A stretch of 64,000 bases of DNA from Sulfurimonas gotlandica GD1 (GTDB lineage: Bacteria > Campylobacterota > Campylobacteria > Campylobacterales > Sulfurimonadaceae), in contig NZ_AFRZ01000001.1 in assembly GCF_000242915.1 (NCBI RefSeq), positions 496,001 through 560,000 on the forward strand, read 5' to 3'. Shown piece by piece: positions 34,379-43,659 of this stretch (position 1 is its first letter; each line of letters opens with the position of its first letter). Below the pieces are notes generated by a model that saw only the letters and a list, made by a program, of their open reading frames with translations, made no database searches and was not told where the DNA came from. A program made the position numbers and the translations under genes.

Positions 34379-35263
34379 TTAGTTCTTTAAAGTTTTAATA
34401 AACTTGTTTTTTATCTTATTAAAAAAGCCATCAATATACAAATACTTCAAAAATCTTTTTCTAATCTCTTTAGACAACATATTTAACTCTGCAAGAGTTA
34501 ATTCATTATACAAATTAGAATGAAATAGGTCATAGTTTATATTACGATAAACATCGTAATAAATTTTTATTCTTTCAAAGTAACTAAAGTTTCTAGTAGA
34601 TGCTCCACCTTCTGCTTCTCTAAATATAGAAATATTCTTTAACGTTTTCACTTTGCCTTTATATGCAAGTCTTACTACATGTAGCCAGTCTGAACCAAAA
34701 CAATGTATATCGTAATCAACACTATTGTGAGTTCTGAATACACCATAGTATATAGAGTTATGATGAATAATATCTAAATATTTTAGAATCCTCTTTTTAG
34801 GATTTCTTTCTAATAAATTATAAGGACTTTTTTTTATTGGCAAGTCAGAACCATTTATGAAAAAAGTCTGTCCTCCAATCAAAGAATAACTATCATCCTT
34901 AATAAATACTTTCATTATCTCCTCTATATAATCTTTACTTATATAGTCGTCATCTGCAAGCCACATAAAATACTCACCTGATGCTTTTTCAACCAAAAAA
35001 GAATGATTTTCTCTTGGACCAATATTTTTTTTATGTCTAATATAAATTATTCTTGAATCTCTACTACAGTAATCCTTAATTGTGTCATCTACTTCCGCAT
35101 TAGGCGAGCTATCATCTGATACTATGATTTCCAAATTTTCATAAGACTGATTAATAACACTTTCTAATGCTCTTGATAGTGTTAAAGGACGATTATATGA
35201 TGGAATACCTACTGTAACTAATTTTTTTTCTCTATTTATATTCATATTATTTTTAAAATGCAT
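34379..35263 (-). CDS. GT2 glycosyltransferase
   Basis: A 294-residue GT2 enzyme: VTVGIPSYNRPLTLSRALES, IIVSDDSSPNAEVDDTI, NIGPRENHSFLVEKASGEY and the catalytic WLADDDYISKDY (near residue 110). It is soluble with a basic C-terminus, so probably membrane-peripheral. The start lies 5 bases after the stop of the upstream gene. It adds a residue to a glycan built by the block C sugars; specificity unknown. An earlier ATG is not needed, since the family N-terminus begins about 15 residues in. Confidence 0.8.
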   Translation of the reverse strand: MHFKNNMNINREKKLVTVGIPSYNRPLTLSRALESVINQSYENLEIIVSDDSSPNAEVDDTIKDYCSRDSRIIYIRHKKNIGPRENHSFLVEKASGEYFMWLADDDYISKDYIEEIMKVFIKDDSYSLIGGQTFFINGSDLPIKKSPYNLLERNPKKRILKYLDIIHHNSIYYGVFRTHNSVDYDIHCFGSDWLHVVRLAYKGKVKTLKNISIFREAEGGASTRNFSYFERIKIYYDVYRNINYDLFHSNLYNELTLAELNMLSKEIRKRFLKYLYIDGFFNKIKNKFIKTLKN

Positions 35264-35268
35264 GTACC

Positions 35269-36864
35269 TTAATTTCTCTTCAAATGTTTACTTTCTAAAA
35301 AAAAATCTTTTGATTCTATAAATGAATTCAATGTTGATATTTTATTTTTATGTTTTACCAGAGTATAATTCTTAATCCAGTACTCGTATACCTTAGATGT
35401 AAACTGTTTAGAATAACCACCTAAATCCTTTATCATTTGATCATGATTATCAAATAACCAATTATTTTTCATATACAAATGCTTCATAAAATAATATTCA
35501 TAAACCTCTTTTTTGTCAATCTTAAGATCTATTTTATCAAGATTATGTAAAAGCTCTGAATATTCTTCAACGCTTTTTGGATGGATATTGAAATTATATG
35601 CAATATGTGGATTATTCAACGATGCATTTATTACAGGAATTCCTAATGCTGCATATTCAAATCCTATAGTCCCATAAGTACTAAGTGCGACATTAATGCC
35701 CTCTTCTATAATTTGATGATGAGAGCTATCTGAAGGAAGTAATTTAAACTTCGGATATTTTTCTATAAAACTATTTATAATTGGAATATTCCCAGGTAAG
35801 TAATCAGGATGTGTTTTTAAGTACCAGTCATAATCTGTTTCCTGAGTAATTTTTCCTAGAAAAGTTAACCATTCAAAAAAATCTGGAAATAAATTATGCC
35901 CATAAGGATGAGGACTGTCAAAAAAACAGTGCAGTGCAACTAAAATTTTAATTCTTGGACTTTCTTTTAATAGTCGCTCATGTTTATGTTCACCATATGC
36001 TGATTTCGTGGAGTATCTCATATCAACACCAACTTTACCTTTAAAACGTAGTTCAATCTTTTCTTTGGCTTGCTCAAGGCCTTTTGATCGAATATCCATA
36101 GGTAACTTACAAAAAATATTGTTATAATTAGTGAACTCCCTATATGCGGATATATTATGTTTATTTAATCTATATAAATATTCTGAAGAAACTTGGAAAG
36201 CAGGTATGTCTCTGCTTATTGCAATTCTAAGAGGGATTGCAAGATTATAAACACAATGGCTTACATTGATTGCCTTTATATTTTGTAAATTGAAATAATC
36301 TTTCCAAAAAATGTAGATATTTAGTGAGTTTTTCAACGAATCGATAAAGTCTTGATTTTCCTTATCTATAGTAGAATTACCTTTTCTAAGATATGAATCA
36401 TAAATTAGATCTCCAATTAAAACACCGTCAACTGTAATGTTTTCTATATCTCTTTTTGTTTTTATTGAACTATAAACTCGTTTAAATAGCTCACTAGACT
36501 CTTCTTTTTGTTTTTGTGAAAGCTTTGTATACAAAACCTTAAACATTCCAAATGATGAAAAAACTTTTTCATGAGTACGTAATAAGAAGCCAAAAAAAGA
36601 TTTCCAAGTTGGTTCATGTAAGGAATACCCTACTAATGCAGAGTTATATTTTTTACAAAGAACATTTGCTAGATAGCTGCTAGCAATAGCAGCACTATGC
36701 ATCTCATTAAGTTCAAAAAGAACTTCTCCATCTAACTTTCTATCTATTTTGTTAAATCCATCCCAAACACTATGGTTATGATTAATAAATAAACTAGTAT
36801 TTTTATCTGGAAAATATGTATAATATTTTGATTTCAATAATTTAAATAATCTTGATATTTTCAT
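35269..36864 (-). CDS. probable GT-B glycosyltransferase of a surface-glycan cluster
   Basis: A 531-residue soluble protein. The C-terminal half has a GT-B-like donor site: KILVALHCFFDSPH, DYDWYLKTHPDY, and HQIIEEGINVALSTYG then TIGFEYAALGIPVINAS, similar to capsule KpsC/LpxB-like or CDP-glycerol transferase-type proteins. The N-terminal half (residues 1-280) is not recognisable to me. A run of nine T bases near the end (35297-35305) lies inside the reading frame. Starts with a 4-base overlap to the GNAT gene. Transferase role is inferred from fold and context. Confidence 0.5.
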   Translation of the reverse strand: MKISRLFKLLKSKYYTYFPDKNTSLFINHNHSVWDGFNKIDRKLDGEVLFELNEMHSAAIASSYLANVLCKKYNSALVGYSLHEPTWKSFFGFLLRTHEKVFSSFGMFKVLYTKLSQKQKEESSELFKRVYSSIKTKRDIENITVDGVLIGDLIYDSYLRKGNSTIDKENQDFIDSLKNSLNIYIFWKDYFNLQNIKAINVSHCVYNLAIPLRIAISRDIPAFQVSSEYLYRLNKHNISAYREFTNYNNIFCKLPMDIRSKGLEQAKEKIELRFKGKVGVDMRYSTKSAYGEHKHERLLKESPRIKILVALHCFFDSPHPYGHNLFPDFFEWLTFLGKITQETDYDWYLKTHPDYLPGNIPIINSFIEKYPKFKLLPSDSSHHQIIEEGINVALSTYGTIGFEYAALGIPVINASLNNPHIAYNFNIHPKSVEEYSELLHNLDKIDLKIDKKEVYEYYFMKHLYMKNNWLFDNHDQMIKDLGGYSKQFTSKVYEYWIKNYTLVKHKNKISTLNSFIESKDFFLESKHLKRN

Positions 36865-37409
36865 ATATTATTTTCACTCATTGTATCTTTATTTATAATT
36901 GCATACCTATATATATCTATAAACTTATTATTTTTCATCATGGCATCTATACCTATGCCTTCTTGTTTCATTTTTAAGTTTAGAGCTAACTTTTGCATAG
37001 CAATATTATATTGACTTGTTCCACAATAGATACGATGCAGGTTTAATTTTTTAAAACCATATTCTATCAGAAGTTTTCCTGCTTCCTTTCCTATGCCTTT
37101 ACCAATAAAGTTTCTTTCACCAATAACTATCGCCAACTCTGCACTTCTATTTTTCGGAGATATGTTTTGAAGTGAAACATTCCCTATATGAAAATCTGTT
37201 TTTATATCACATACAGCAAAAACTTTATGTGCGCTTGATTCTTGTACCATCTTTATATAATTAAGTGCCATATTTTTTGTATACAAAACATCACCATGTG
37301 AATTATATTTGCAAACTAATGGGTCATTAAACCATTTTGGATAGTTTCCTTCTGCGTCGACTAATTCCAAAGGCCTTAAATATACATTTACCCCTTCCAG
37401 TTTTAACAT
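36861..37409 (-). CDS. GNAT N-acetyltransferase (RimJ/RimL type)
   Basis: A 182-residue GNAT protein: VNVYLRPLELVDAEGNYPKW, HIGNVSLQNISPKNRSAELA, and the acetyl-CoA loop IVIGERNFIGKGIGKEAGKL, followed by LNLHRIYCGTSQYNIAMQKL. It is close in form to PseH and other sugar N-acetyltransferases. It overlaps the DegT aminotransferase gene by 7 bases and most likely acylates the amino sugar that enzyme makes. One of three GNAT domains in block C. Confidence 0.8.
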   Translation of the reverse strand: MLKLEGVNVYLRPLELVDAEGNYPKWFNDPLVCKYNSHGDVLYTKNMALNYIKMVQESSAHKVFAVCDIKTDFHIGNVSLQNISPKNRSAELAIVIGERNFIGKGIGKEAGKLLIEYGFKKLNLHRIYCGTSQYNIAMQKLALNLKMKQEGIGIDAMMKNNKFIDIYRYAIINKDTMSENNI

Positions 37410-38710
37410 ATCTCATGCCTATGAGTCCAAACCTTTTCAAATGCATTTACTACATCATCCATATCTTTTTTTTTCATACCTGGTCTCATAAACTCATGAG
37501 CAAACAACTTATTATAATGCATATCCTCAGTTACTGGACATAAACCTTTTCCATAATTTATATTAGTAGACAGATTAAAAGGATAGCCGTCTTTACCGAA
37601 AGCTATTCTTTCTTGATATAAAGGAAGTAAATACAATGGCTTAACATATCCACATCCCATAAGTACTGGAGAATCATCTCTTAATATTGTTTGTGGTAAT
37701 TCCGCTGAAACAGCTTTAATAAATTTATCTCTATGAATTCCATCTGCTAATTTTGAATCAAATGTTAAAGTATGTGTGTAGAATGCATGAGTTGTATTTT
37801 TTCTAATACGATTGCCATTAATAGCTGGAAGTTGAGAAAGCTTTTCATCAAGATATTGTACATTTCTAGAACGCTCTTCAAATAGCATCGGTAACTTTTT
37901 CAATTGTTCTCTTGCTATAGAGGCTTCAATTTCATTCATGCGGTAATTAAAACCAATCATATTAATTAGTTCATCTTTATGATTATACCCTTTACCACCT
38001 AAAACAGCTTCTGCATGATTTCTTATAAGTTTTAGTTTAAAAGCCAGTTCATCATCATTAGTAACAATTATTCCACCTTCACCACAATGAATATGCTTAT
38101 GATAGTTTAGTGAAAAAACACCTATATCCCCTAATGTGCCTGCATATCTTTCACCATATTTTGCATTTGGTGCCTGTGCTGTGTCTTCAATTACTTTTAA
38201 ACCATATTCTTCTGCTAAAGCATTGATAGCATCAGCATCATATGGTTGACCGAATATGTCAACTACCATTATAGCTTTTGTCTTAGCTGTTATTTTTTCT
38301 CGTATAGAATTCACATCTAAACAATAATAATCCTCTTCAATATCAGCAAATACCGGTATCCCACCATAAACTAAAATTGCCGTTGCCGATGCACTCATCG
38401 TATAAGCAGATACTATAACTTCATCTCCAGGATTCAATCCTATAGCTCCAACTGCAGCATATAAACCTGAAGTAGCCGAATTCACAGAAATAGCATGCTT
38501 AACATTAAAATACTCTGCCCACTCTTTTTCTAAACTTTGAACTTCATTACCGCCATGGAAATCAGCATGCCAAGCGCCAAGATAAGTGGATAACTTACCA
38601 CTTCTTAATACCCTTAATGCTGCTTCCTCTTCTTCTTTTCCTATAGTGTTATAAGCAGGGAATGGCTCTGCACGTAGTTTACGCCCACCATTTATAGCTA
38701 ATTTGTTCAT
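37403..38710 (-). CDS. DegT/DnrJ/EryC1/StrS aminotransferase
   Basis: A 435-residue PLP enzyme, longer than the usual 370-390. It begins LAINGGRKLRAEPFPAYNTI, a start seen in StsC/RifK-like (inosose/AHBA) and related aminotransferases. The PLP lysine is K205 in FSLNYHKHIHCGEGGIIV, with VIEDTAQAPNAKYG upstream. The substrate is probably a keto sugar produced by the overlapping Gfo/Idh-type oxidoreductase gene (4-base overlap), and the product is probably acylated by the GNAT encoded next. The exact sugar is unknown. Confidence 0.8.
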   Translation of the reverse strand: MNKLAINGGRKLRAEPFPAYNTIGKEEEEAALRVLRSGKLSTYLGAWHADFHGGNEVQSLEKEWAEYFNVKHAISVNSATSGLYAAVGAIGLNPGDEVIVSAYTMSASATAILVYGGIPVFADIEEDYYCLDVNSIREKITAKTKAIMVVDIFGQPYDADAINALAEEYGLKVIEDTAQAPNAKYGERYAGTLGDIGVFSLNYHKHIHCGEGGIIVTNDDELAFKLKLIRNHAEAVLGGKGYNHKDELINMIGFNYRMNEIEASIAREQLKKLPMLFEERSRNVQYLDEKLSQLPAINGNRIRKNTTHAFYTHTLTFDSKLADGIHRDKFIKAVSAELPQTILRDDSPVLMGCGYVKPLYLLPLYQERIAFGKDGYPFNLSTNINYGKGLCPVTEDMHYNKLFAHEFMRPGMKKKDMDDVVNAFEKVWTHRHEIC

Positions 38711-39666
38711 TGATTCTCCATAAATTTTCCGTGTGTGTCAAAAATAAGTTTATTTATATTGTACTGTTCAACAACAAACTCATTATATTCTACATCGTTT
38801 TCAAGTAATTTAATTGCATATTCAAATGTATTATAAGCACTTTTTTTGAGTGTATAAGGTAATGTAGTTTTTAATGAATATGTTTCAAAACTTTGTGTTA
38901 AATTTGTTTTATCTGTATACTTTATTACTGTCTCTTGACTAGCGCCAATAATTTCAATTTTAGCAGCATTTGTATAAATTACCAATTCAAATATAGATAA
39001 TTTACTACTATTTACATTTGTAATTATACCATCACAGGCTTCTGTTTGTACAAGAAATTTACCAAAAAAGTCATTATCAATTATTTTCTTATTTATTGCA
39101 CTAATATTTAAAATTTTTCCAATTAACATACTTATTAAATCAATCATATGTGAGCCGTTATGTATTAGCCCTTTTGTAAATGTTCCAGTAAAATGATACT
39201 TTTCCTTTATATCTGAAATTTTATCTTTTAAAAGGTTCATGCTTTTATCAAATCTTCTAGGAAAATTAGTAATTATCTTAATCTTATGTTTATTTATTAA
39301 GGTATTTAAATTTTCAAGTTCACTTAGATTTGAAACAATTGGTTTCTCACATATTATTAACTTTGGAGAATGAATCGATAGTATATTGTTAATTATTTTG
39401 AAATGTAAGCTTGTTGGTGTTGCAACTACAAAGATATCGCTTCTATGCTTGCTGATAGAATTTTCTAAACTATCACATATATCAAATGCTTTACCCCATT
39501 TATCTAAAATATATTTTTGCCTTTGTTCATCTACTTCAATAATAGAATCAAGCTTTATTAATGGGTGTTTTAAAGCTGCATGTACATGAGTTAATATGTT
39601 CTCATCTTTAGGAGAATCATACCCACATGAAATTGCACCGCCACCTACAATTGTTAATGAGTACAT
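38707..39666 (-). CDS. Gfo/Idh/MocA-family NAD(P)-dependent oxidoreductase
   Basis: A 319-residue protein. It has an N-terminal Rossmann region (LTIVGGGAISCGYDSP), FVVATPTSLHFKIINNIL, IICEKPIVSNLSELE (the family EKP motif) and a C-terminal alpha/beta domain with GLIHNGSHMIDLISML, carrying the histidine of the active-site helix. The N-terminal loop after GGG is longer than usual. It likely oxidises a sugar hydroxyl to the ketone used by the adjacent aminotransferase. Its start directly abuts the stop of the upstream gene. Confidence 0.75.
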   Translation of the reverse strand: MYSLTIVGGGAISCGYDSPKDENILTHVHAALKHPLIKLDSIIEVDEQRQKYILDKWGKAFDICDSLENSISKHRSDIFVVATPTSLHFKIINNILSIHSPKLIICEKPIVSNLSELENLNTLINKHKIKIITNFPRRFDKSMNLLKDKISDIKEKYHFTGTFTKGLIHNGSHMIDLISMLIGKILNISAINKKIIDNDFFGKFLVQTEACDGIITNVNSSKLSIFELVIYTNAAKIEIIGASQETVIKYTDKTNLTQSFETYSLKTTLPYTLKKSAYNTFEYAIKLLENDVEYNEFVVEQYNINKLIFDTHGKFMENQ

Positions 39667-40614
39667 TTAACTATCTCCTAAAGTATGCTGAATCATATTC
39701 TTAAATTCTATTTCATTTTCACTTTGGTGGTTAATATTTGAATGAGAAAAAACAATATCTTTTAAATCATTCAAATTTTTGATAACGTATTTTTTAGGAA
39801 TAGGAATGTTAGGTTTTATCCCACTATTTAATACACAAGACACTGTATCTATATTCAAAAGGCACGATATATATAAAGCCATACTACTTAAACCTATAGT
39901 TAATTTACTTTGACTTAAAGTAATAAGTAAATCTTCTTCATGTGGCTTTACTATTTTAACAATAACTTTTGGATATTTAGCAATAATTTTATTAAATTTA
40001 TTTTCATTTTCAGATGGGTGTAATCTGATAATAATATTATCAAAAAAATTTAGTAAAGTTTCCACTAAAGTATATTCATAAGCATCCAAATCAACTTTAT
40101 TTACTACTGTTGGTTGTGATAAAAATACAATAGAATCCAAAGATTTATGCTCTATTAAAGAAAAATTTGAAATCATATATTCTATAAAATGATTTTTTAG
40201 TTGAATAATATTAACTTTGTTATTAAAAGTTTTTTTTGCTATTTTATTTGCCAAATCATCCATAACGATAATCGTATCAGGTAAAGATTCTTTAGCAAAT
40301 CTTTCTTTATAATTTGACCAATGATCTATTAATGCAACTGATTTTATTTTAGTATTCATGCAAATATTTTTAACTATATTACTAAAATCAACTTGCCATC
40401 CAGTGCCATAAAAAATAACATTAGGCTGAATTTTACTTACTATATTATTAAGTTCACTTAGATTGAAGATAGAATCAAATTCTATGTCATATTTTTTGAA
40501 TATTTTAGATGCTATAGAATCTTCTAGTGCATAAACATTCCATTCATATTCTTTTTCATTCAACATTAAATGACTAATATATTCTGTGGCTCCTGCATCA
40601 TTAGATACAACCAT
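39667..40614 (-). CDS. uncharacterised protein, possible GT-B-like transferase
   Basis: A 315-residue soluble protein I cannot assign to a named family. It opens MVVSNDAGATEYISHLM, has the pattern QPNVIFYGTGWQVDFSN, IIIRLHPSENENKF and KLTIGLSSMALYISCLLNID. These look like the two Rossmann-like halves of a GT-B transferase (a His-Pro-Ser loop and a glycine/serine donor loop). Its place right after the GNAT-cytidylyltransferase gene suggests it could use the CMP-sugar, but this is a guess. Confidence 0.4.
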   Translation of the reverse strand: MVVSNDAGATEYISHLMLNEKEYEWNVYALEDSIASKIFKKYDIEFDSIFNLSELNNIVSKIQPNVIFYGTGWQVDFSNIVKNICMNTKIKSVALIDHWSNYKERFAKESLPDTIIVMDDLANKIAKKTFNNKVNIIQLKNHFIEYMISNFSLIEHKSLDSIVFLSQPTVVNKVDLDAYEYTLVETLLNFFDNIIIRLHPSENENKFNKIIAKYPKVIVKIVKPHEEDLLITLSQSKLTIGLSSMALYISCLLNIDTVSCVLNSGIKPNIPIPKKYVIKNLNDLKDIVFSHSNINHQSENEIEFKNMIQHTLGDS

Positions 40615-40651
40615 AATAGTATATTTAATATTTATCTCCTAAAACTGACAT

Positions 40652-41887
40652 TTATGACAACCCTTTTCTAGGAATAAATTTGTTTTTATCAACTTTATTT
40701 GGATTGTCCTTAACAAAATCAGCAATGTCTTCACAAGAAAAATCAAAATTACTAAAATTTTTACATACATTTTCTATAACACACCAATCTTCCATTGTAT
40801 CTAAAAGTAATAAATGCTCTGAAGACATCAAGTCTTCACGAACTTTTTTTATATAAGTATTGTATTTTCCGCTTGTATATAAATATGGCGTAACATGCTC
40901 CATATCTTGATACTCAAGTTCTCTATCTTTTGATATACTTTCCAAAGTTTTAAGCGAATACACTTGAACACTCATGCCAAATGGATCGGCAAGTGAAACA
41001 TAATCATATTTATTATCTAAATATGTTTTTACTGCATCATCAACTAAAGTATCATCTAATAATATACAATCCCCAGTAAGTTCTACAACTATATTTGTAT
41101 TATATTGTTGGTGAGTTTTAAGCACTCTATCATACACATTATTTTCACTGCCTCTGAAGTAGTTAATGTTATTTTCTCTACACCAACTAACTATTTCATC
41201 ATCTTCTTTATTCGTAGTAGTTGCTACAATTATACTATCTACTAACTTTGTTTTTTTTATCCTATTAACCATTATCTCTAATGAAGGCTTTCCATTAATT
41301 AATTTTAATGTCTTTCCAGGTAATCTTGAAGATGTCATCCTTGCTTCAATTGATATATTTATATTCAATATATTCTCTTTTTCAAGCATTAATGTATCTT
41401 CAAGTTTTCCTTCAAGGGAAACTTTTTTTCTTGAATTATCTATTTCCTTAAAACCATTATTTATAAATGCTTTATAAGACCCATAGTTTATCTTAAACAT
41501 GCCAGCCCATAATCTAGACAATTTTAGTACATTAAAAGCATAGTCAACTACACAGTTAATCGCCTCACTTGCATACCCTTTTCCCCATTCAGATTTATTT
41601 CCTATCATCAGTCCTATATCTGCACTTTTTTTTACAGTATCTACATCTCCGATTTTAATATTACCAATGTATTTATCATTGTCTTTTAAATAAATGCCAA
41701 ATAAATAACTACTATGGCTCTCCTTCATTTTTTTCACATACATAACTAGGTCATTTTGTGAAAAAATCTTATCTCTAGAAACCATAAACTTTGTCACTTC
41801 TTTATCATTCATCCAATTTACATAAGAATCCTCTATAAAGTCACTTGACAAACTCTTTATGTATATATTTTTATCTTTTATTATCAA
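40652..41887 (-). CDS. fusion: GNAT acetyltransferase plus SpsF-type CMP-sugar cytidylyltransferase
   Basis: A 411-residue two-domain protein. Residues 1-170 form a GNAT domain (NWMNDKEVTKFM, IGLMIGNKSEWGKGYASEA), very like PseH-type acetyltransferases. Residues 175-411 are an acylneuraminate/SpsF-like cytidylyltransferase: SIEARMTSSRLPGKTL (residues 179-194), IIVATTTNKEDDEIVSW, YFRGSENNVYDRVL and VELTGDCILLDD. The motif normally QARMGSTRLPGK reads EARMTSSRLPGK. It overlaps PseI by 4 bases. It probably acylates and CMP-activates a nonulosonate, distinct from or redundant with the 45158 enzyme. Confidence 0.8.
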   Translation of the reverse strand: MIIKDKNIYIKSLSSDFIEDSYVNWMNDKEVTKFMVSRDKIFSQNDLVMYVKKMKESHSSYLFGIYLKDNDKYIGNIKIGDVDTVKKSADIGLMIGNKSEWGKGYASEAINCVVDYAFNVLKLSRLWAGMFKINYGSYKAFINNGFKEIDNSRKKVSLEGKLEDTLMLEKENILNINISIEARMTSSRLPGKTLKLINGKPSLEIMVNRIKKTKLVDSIIVATTTNKEDDEIVSWCRENNINYFRGSENNVYDRVLKTHQQYNTNIVVELTGDCILLDDTLVDDAVKTYLDNKYDYVSLADPFGMSVQVYSLKTLESISKDRELEYQDMEHVTPYLYTSGKYNTYIKKVREDLMSSEHLLLLDTMEDWCVIENVCKNFSNFDFSCEDIADFVKDNPNKVDKNKFIPRKGLS

Positions 41888-42921
41888 TGTATATCCTTGA
41901 ATTTCAAAGCTTGTCCAAACTCTAAATCATCATTAGCAACTTTGCCCAAAACGGAATTAAGGTACTTTGGATGTATGCCATGCCCAGGTCTGACACTTCT
42001 TATGTTTTCATCAGTAAAAAGTTCACCTTTTTTAATATCCTTCGATATATATAAACTTCTTGAAAATCTTCTGGATTGTTTTTTACTTTCTGTCATACTA
42101 TAGTCGACTTTTCCAAGTAGTTTTTCTGCATTTCTTATATCATTTATCATTCTTGCAAAATCATTTTTATCCATTGAAAATTTTGCATCGGCACCACCAA
42201 TCTCTTTATCTAATATAAAATGTTTTTCAATAACTTTAGCACCCAATGCAACTGCTACTATTGGCGCGATACTGCCCAAAGTATGATCAGAAAACCCAGA
42301 AATCACATCAAAAGTTTCAGCCAAGTTTGGAATAGTTTTTAAATTTGCATCTTCTAGTGGAGCTGGATATGAACTCGTACATTTTAATAAAATAATATCA
42401 TTATTTCCTGCATCTCTACAAATATCAACAGCATCTTTAATTTCATCAATTGTTGCAATCCCTGTTGATATAAGTATTGGTTTTCCTTTACTTGCTGTGT
42501 ATCTAACTAATTCATGGTCAGTTATTTCCAAAGAAGCTATTTTATATGCTGAAGGATTAAATTCCTCTAAAAAATCAACAGCTGTTTTGTCAAAAGGAGA
42601 TGAAAATATATCTATACCTAAACTTCTAGCATAATTAAATAACTCTTTATGCCACTCCCAAGGTGTATATGCTTTATTATATAGTTCATAAAGTGTTTCA
42701 CCATCCCAAAGTGTGCCACCATCTATCATAAAATCATCTTTTCTACAATCAAGTGTTAATGTATCCGGAGTATATGTTTGAAGCTTAATAGCATTTGCCC
42801 CTATCTCCTTCGCAGCTTTTATAGAATTCAATGCATTTTCCAAACTTCCATTATGATTGGCGCTTAATTCAGCTATAATAAAAGTACCGTCTTTTTCTAG
42901 GTCAAAACTTCCTATTTTCAT
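41884..42921 (-). CDS. pseI: pseudaminic acid synthase (NeuB family)
   Basis: A 345-residue NeuB/PseI-type condensing enzyme: FIIAELSANHNGSLENAL, AIKLQTYTPDTLTLDCRKDD, GGTLWDGETLYELYNKA, FSSPFDKTAVDFLEE, ILLKCTSSYPAPLEDANL, GFSDHT and EKHFILD. A C-terminal SAF/antifreeze-like domain starts at about residue 285 (SRSLYISKDIKKGE). The GTLWDG and LYNKAYTPWEWH stretches favour PseI over NeuB or LegI. It condenses phosphoenolpyruvate with 2,4-diacetamido-2,4,6-trideoxy-altrose. Length is normal. Confidence 0.9.
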   Translation of the reverse strand: MKIGSFDLEKDGTFIIAELSANHNGSLENALNSIKAAKEIGANAIKLQTYTPDTLTLDCRKDDFMIDGGTLWDGETLYELYNKAYTPWEWHKELFNYARSLGIDIFSSPFDKTAVDFLEEFNPSAYKIASLEITDHELVRYTASKGKPILISTGIATIDEIKDAVDICRDAGNNDIILLKCTSSYPAPLEDANLKTIPNLAETFDVISGFSDHTLGSIAPIVAVALGAKVIEKHFILDKEIGGADAKFSMDKNDFARMINDIRNAEKLLGKVDYSMTESKKQSRRFSRSLYISKDIKKGELFTDENIRSVRPGHGIHPKYLNSVLGKVANDDLEFGQALKFKDIH

Positions 42922-42939
42922 TGTATATTTCCTACATTA

Positions 42940-43659
42940 TTATTTTATAAAAGATCTTCCAGATTTAATAATTTTAATACTATTATCAAATCCTTCATTA
43001 TAAAGTAAATCAAATATACCTATATATGGTATAAATGAATCACCAAGTTGTGTATAACTTGGATGGTTATAATTTTGATACTGAATTATAATTTTCTGGC
43101 TTTTAAAGTCATCTGAAACATTATCTAAATATGCCTTTGAACCAATTGGTGATATATATTCATATATTTTATAATATTGACAAATATCTAAAACTTGTTC
43201 ACCTTTTTTTACATTACTAACATACTCAGTTTCAGATAATACATCTATTTCTGTGTTAATTTTCAACTTTTTACAAATCTTTTTAATTATATTTGTATTA
43301 TAACAACTTAAATAGTTAGTATCGTATAATATTAGTTCTTTTATAAAGCTATGTACCTCATTGTAGTATTTACTTTTTGTATAATTTTGTTCTATCGTTT
43401 TTAATAACTTTTTTCTAAAATCATATTTTCTAAAATCAATAAGTGCATCTTTAATTAATAGTTCATTTTTACTTTTACTTTTAATAATTGGTATAGAAAT
43501 TAACGACTCTTTGTTTTGAGCTTTGATTTTATTTCTTGTTTGCCAACTTTGTTGATTAAGTTGCACTGTATCAAAAAGAATAAACTTGTCAACATAATCA
43601 ATTAAATCAAAATAGCCAATCCATGGATTAAATGTTGGTTGCATAATTGCACAATTCAT
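42940..43659 (-). CDS. WbqC-like family protein
   Basis: A 239-residue protein starting MNCAIMQPTFNPWIGYFDLI, then DKFILFDTVQLNQQSWQTRN and ISIPIIKS. This is the WbqC-like family, found in O-antigen and nonulosonate clusters and of uncertain activity. It overlaps the PseG fusion gene by 4 bases and precedes PseI by 18 bases. A role in amino-sugar modification is suggested by its usual neighbours only. Confidence 0.8.
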   Translation of the reverse strand: MNCAIMQPTFNPWIGYFDLIDYVDKFILFDTVQLNQQSWQTRNKIKAQNKESLISIPIIKSKSKNELLIKDALIDFRKYDFRKKLLKTIEQNYTKSKYYNEVHSFIKELILYDTNYLSCYNTNIIKKICKKLKINTEIDVLSETEYVSNVKKGEQVLDICQYYKIYEYISPIGSKAYLDNVSDDFKSQKIIIQYQNYNHPSYTQLGDSFIPYIGIFDLLYNEGFDNSIKIIKSGRSFIK

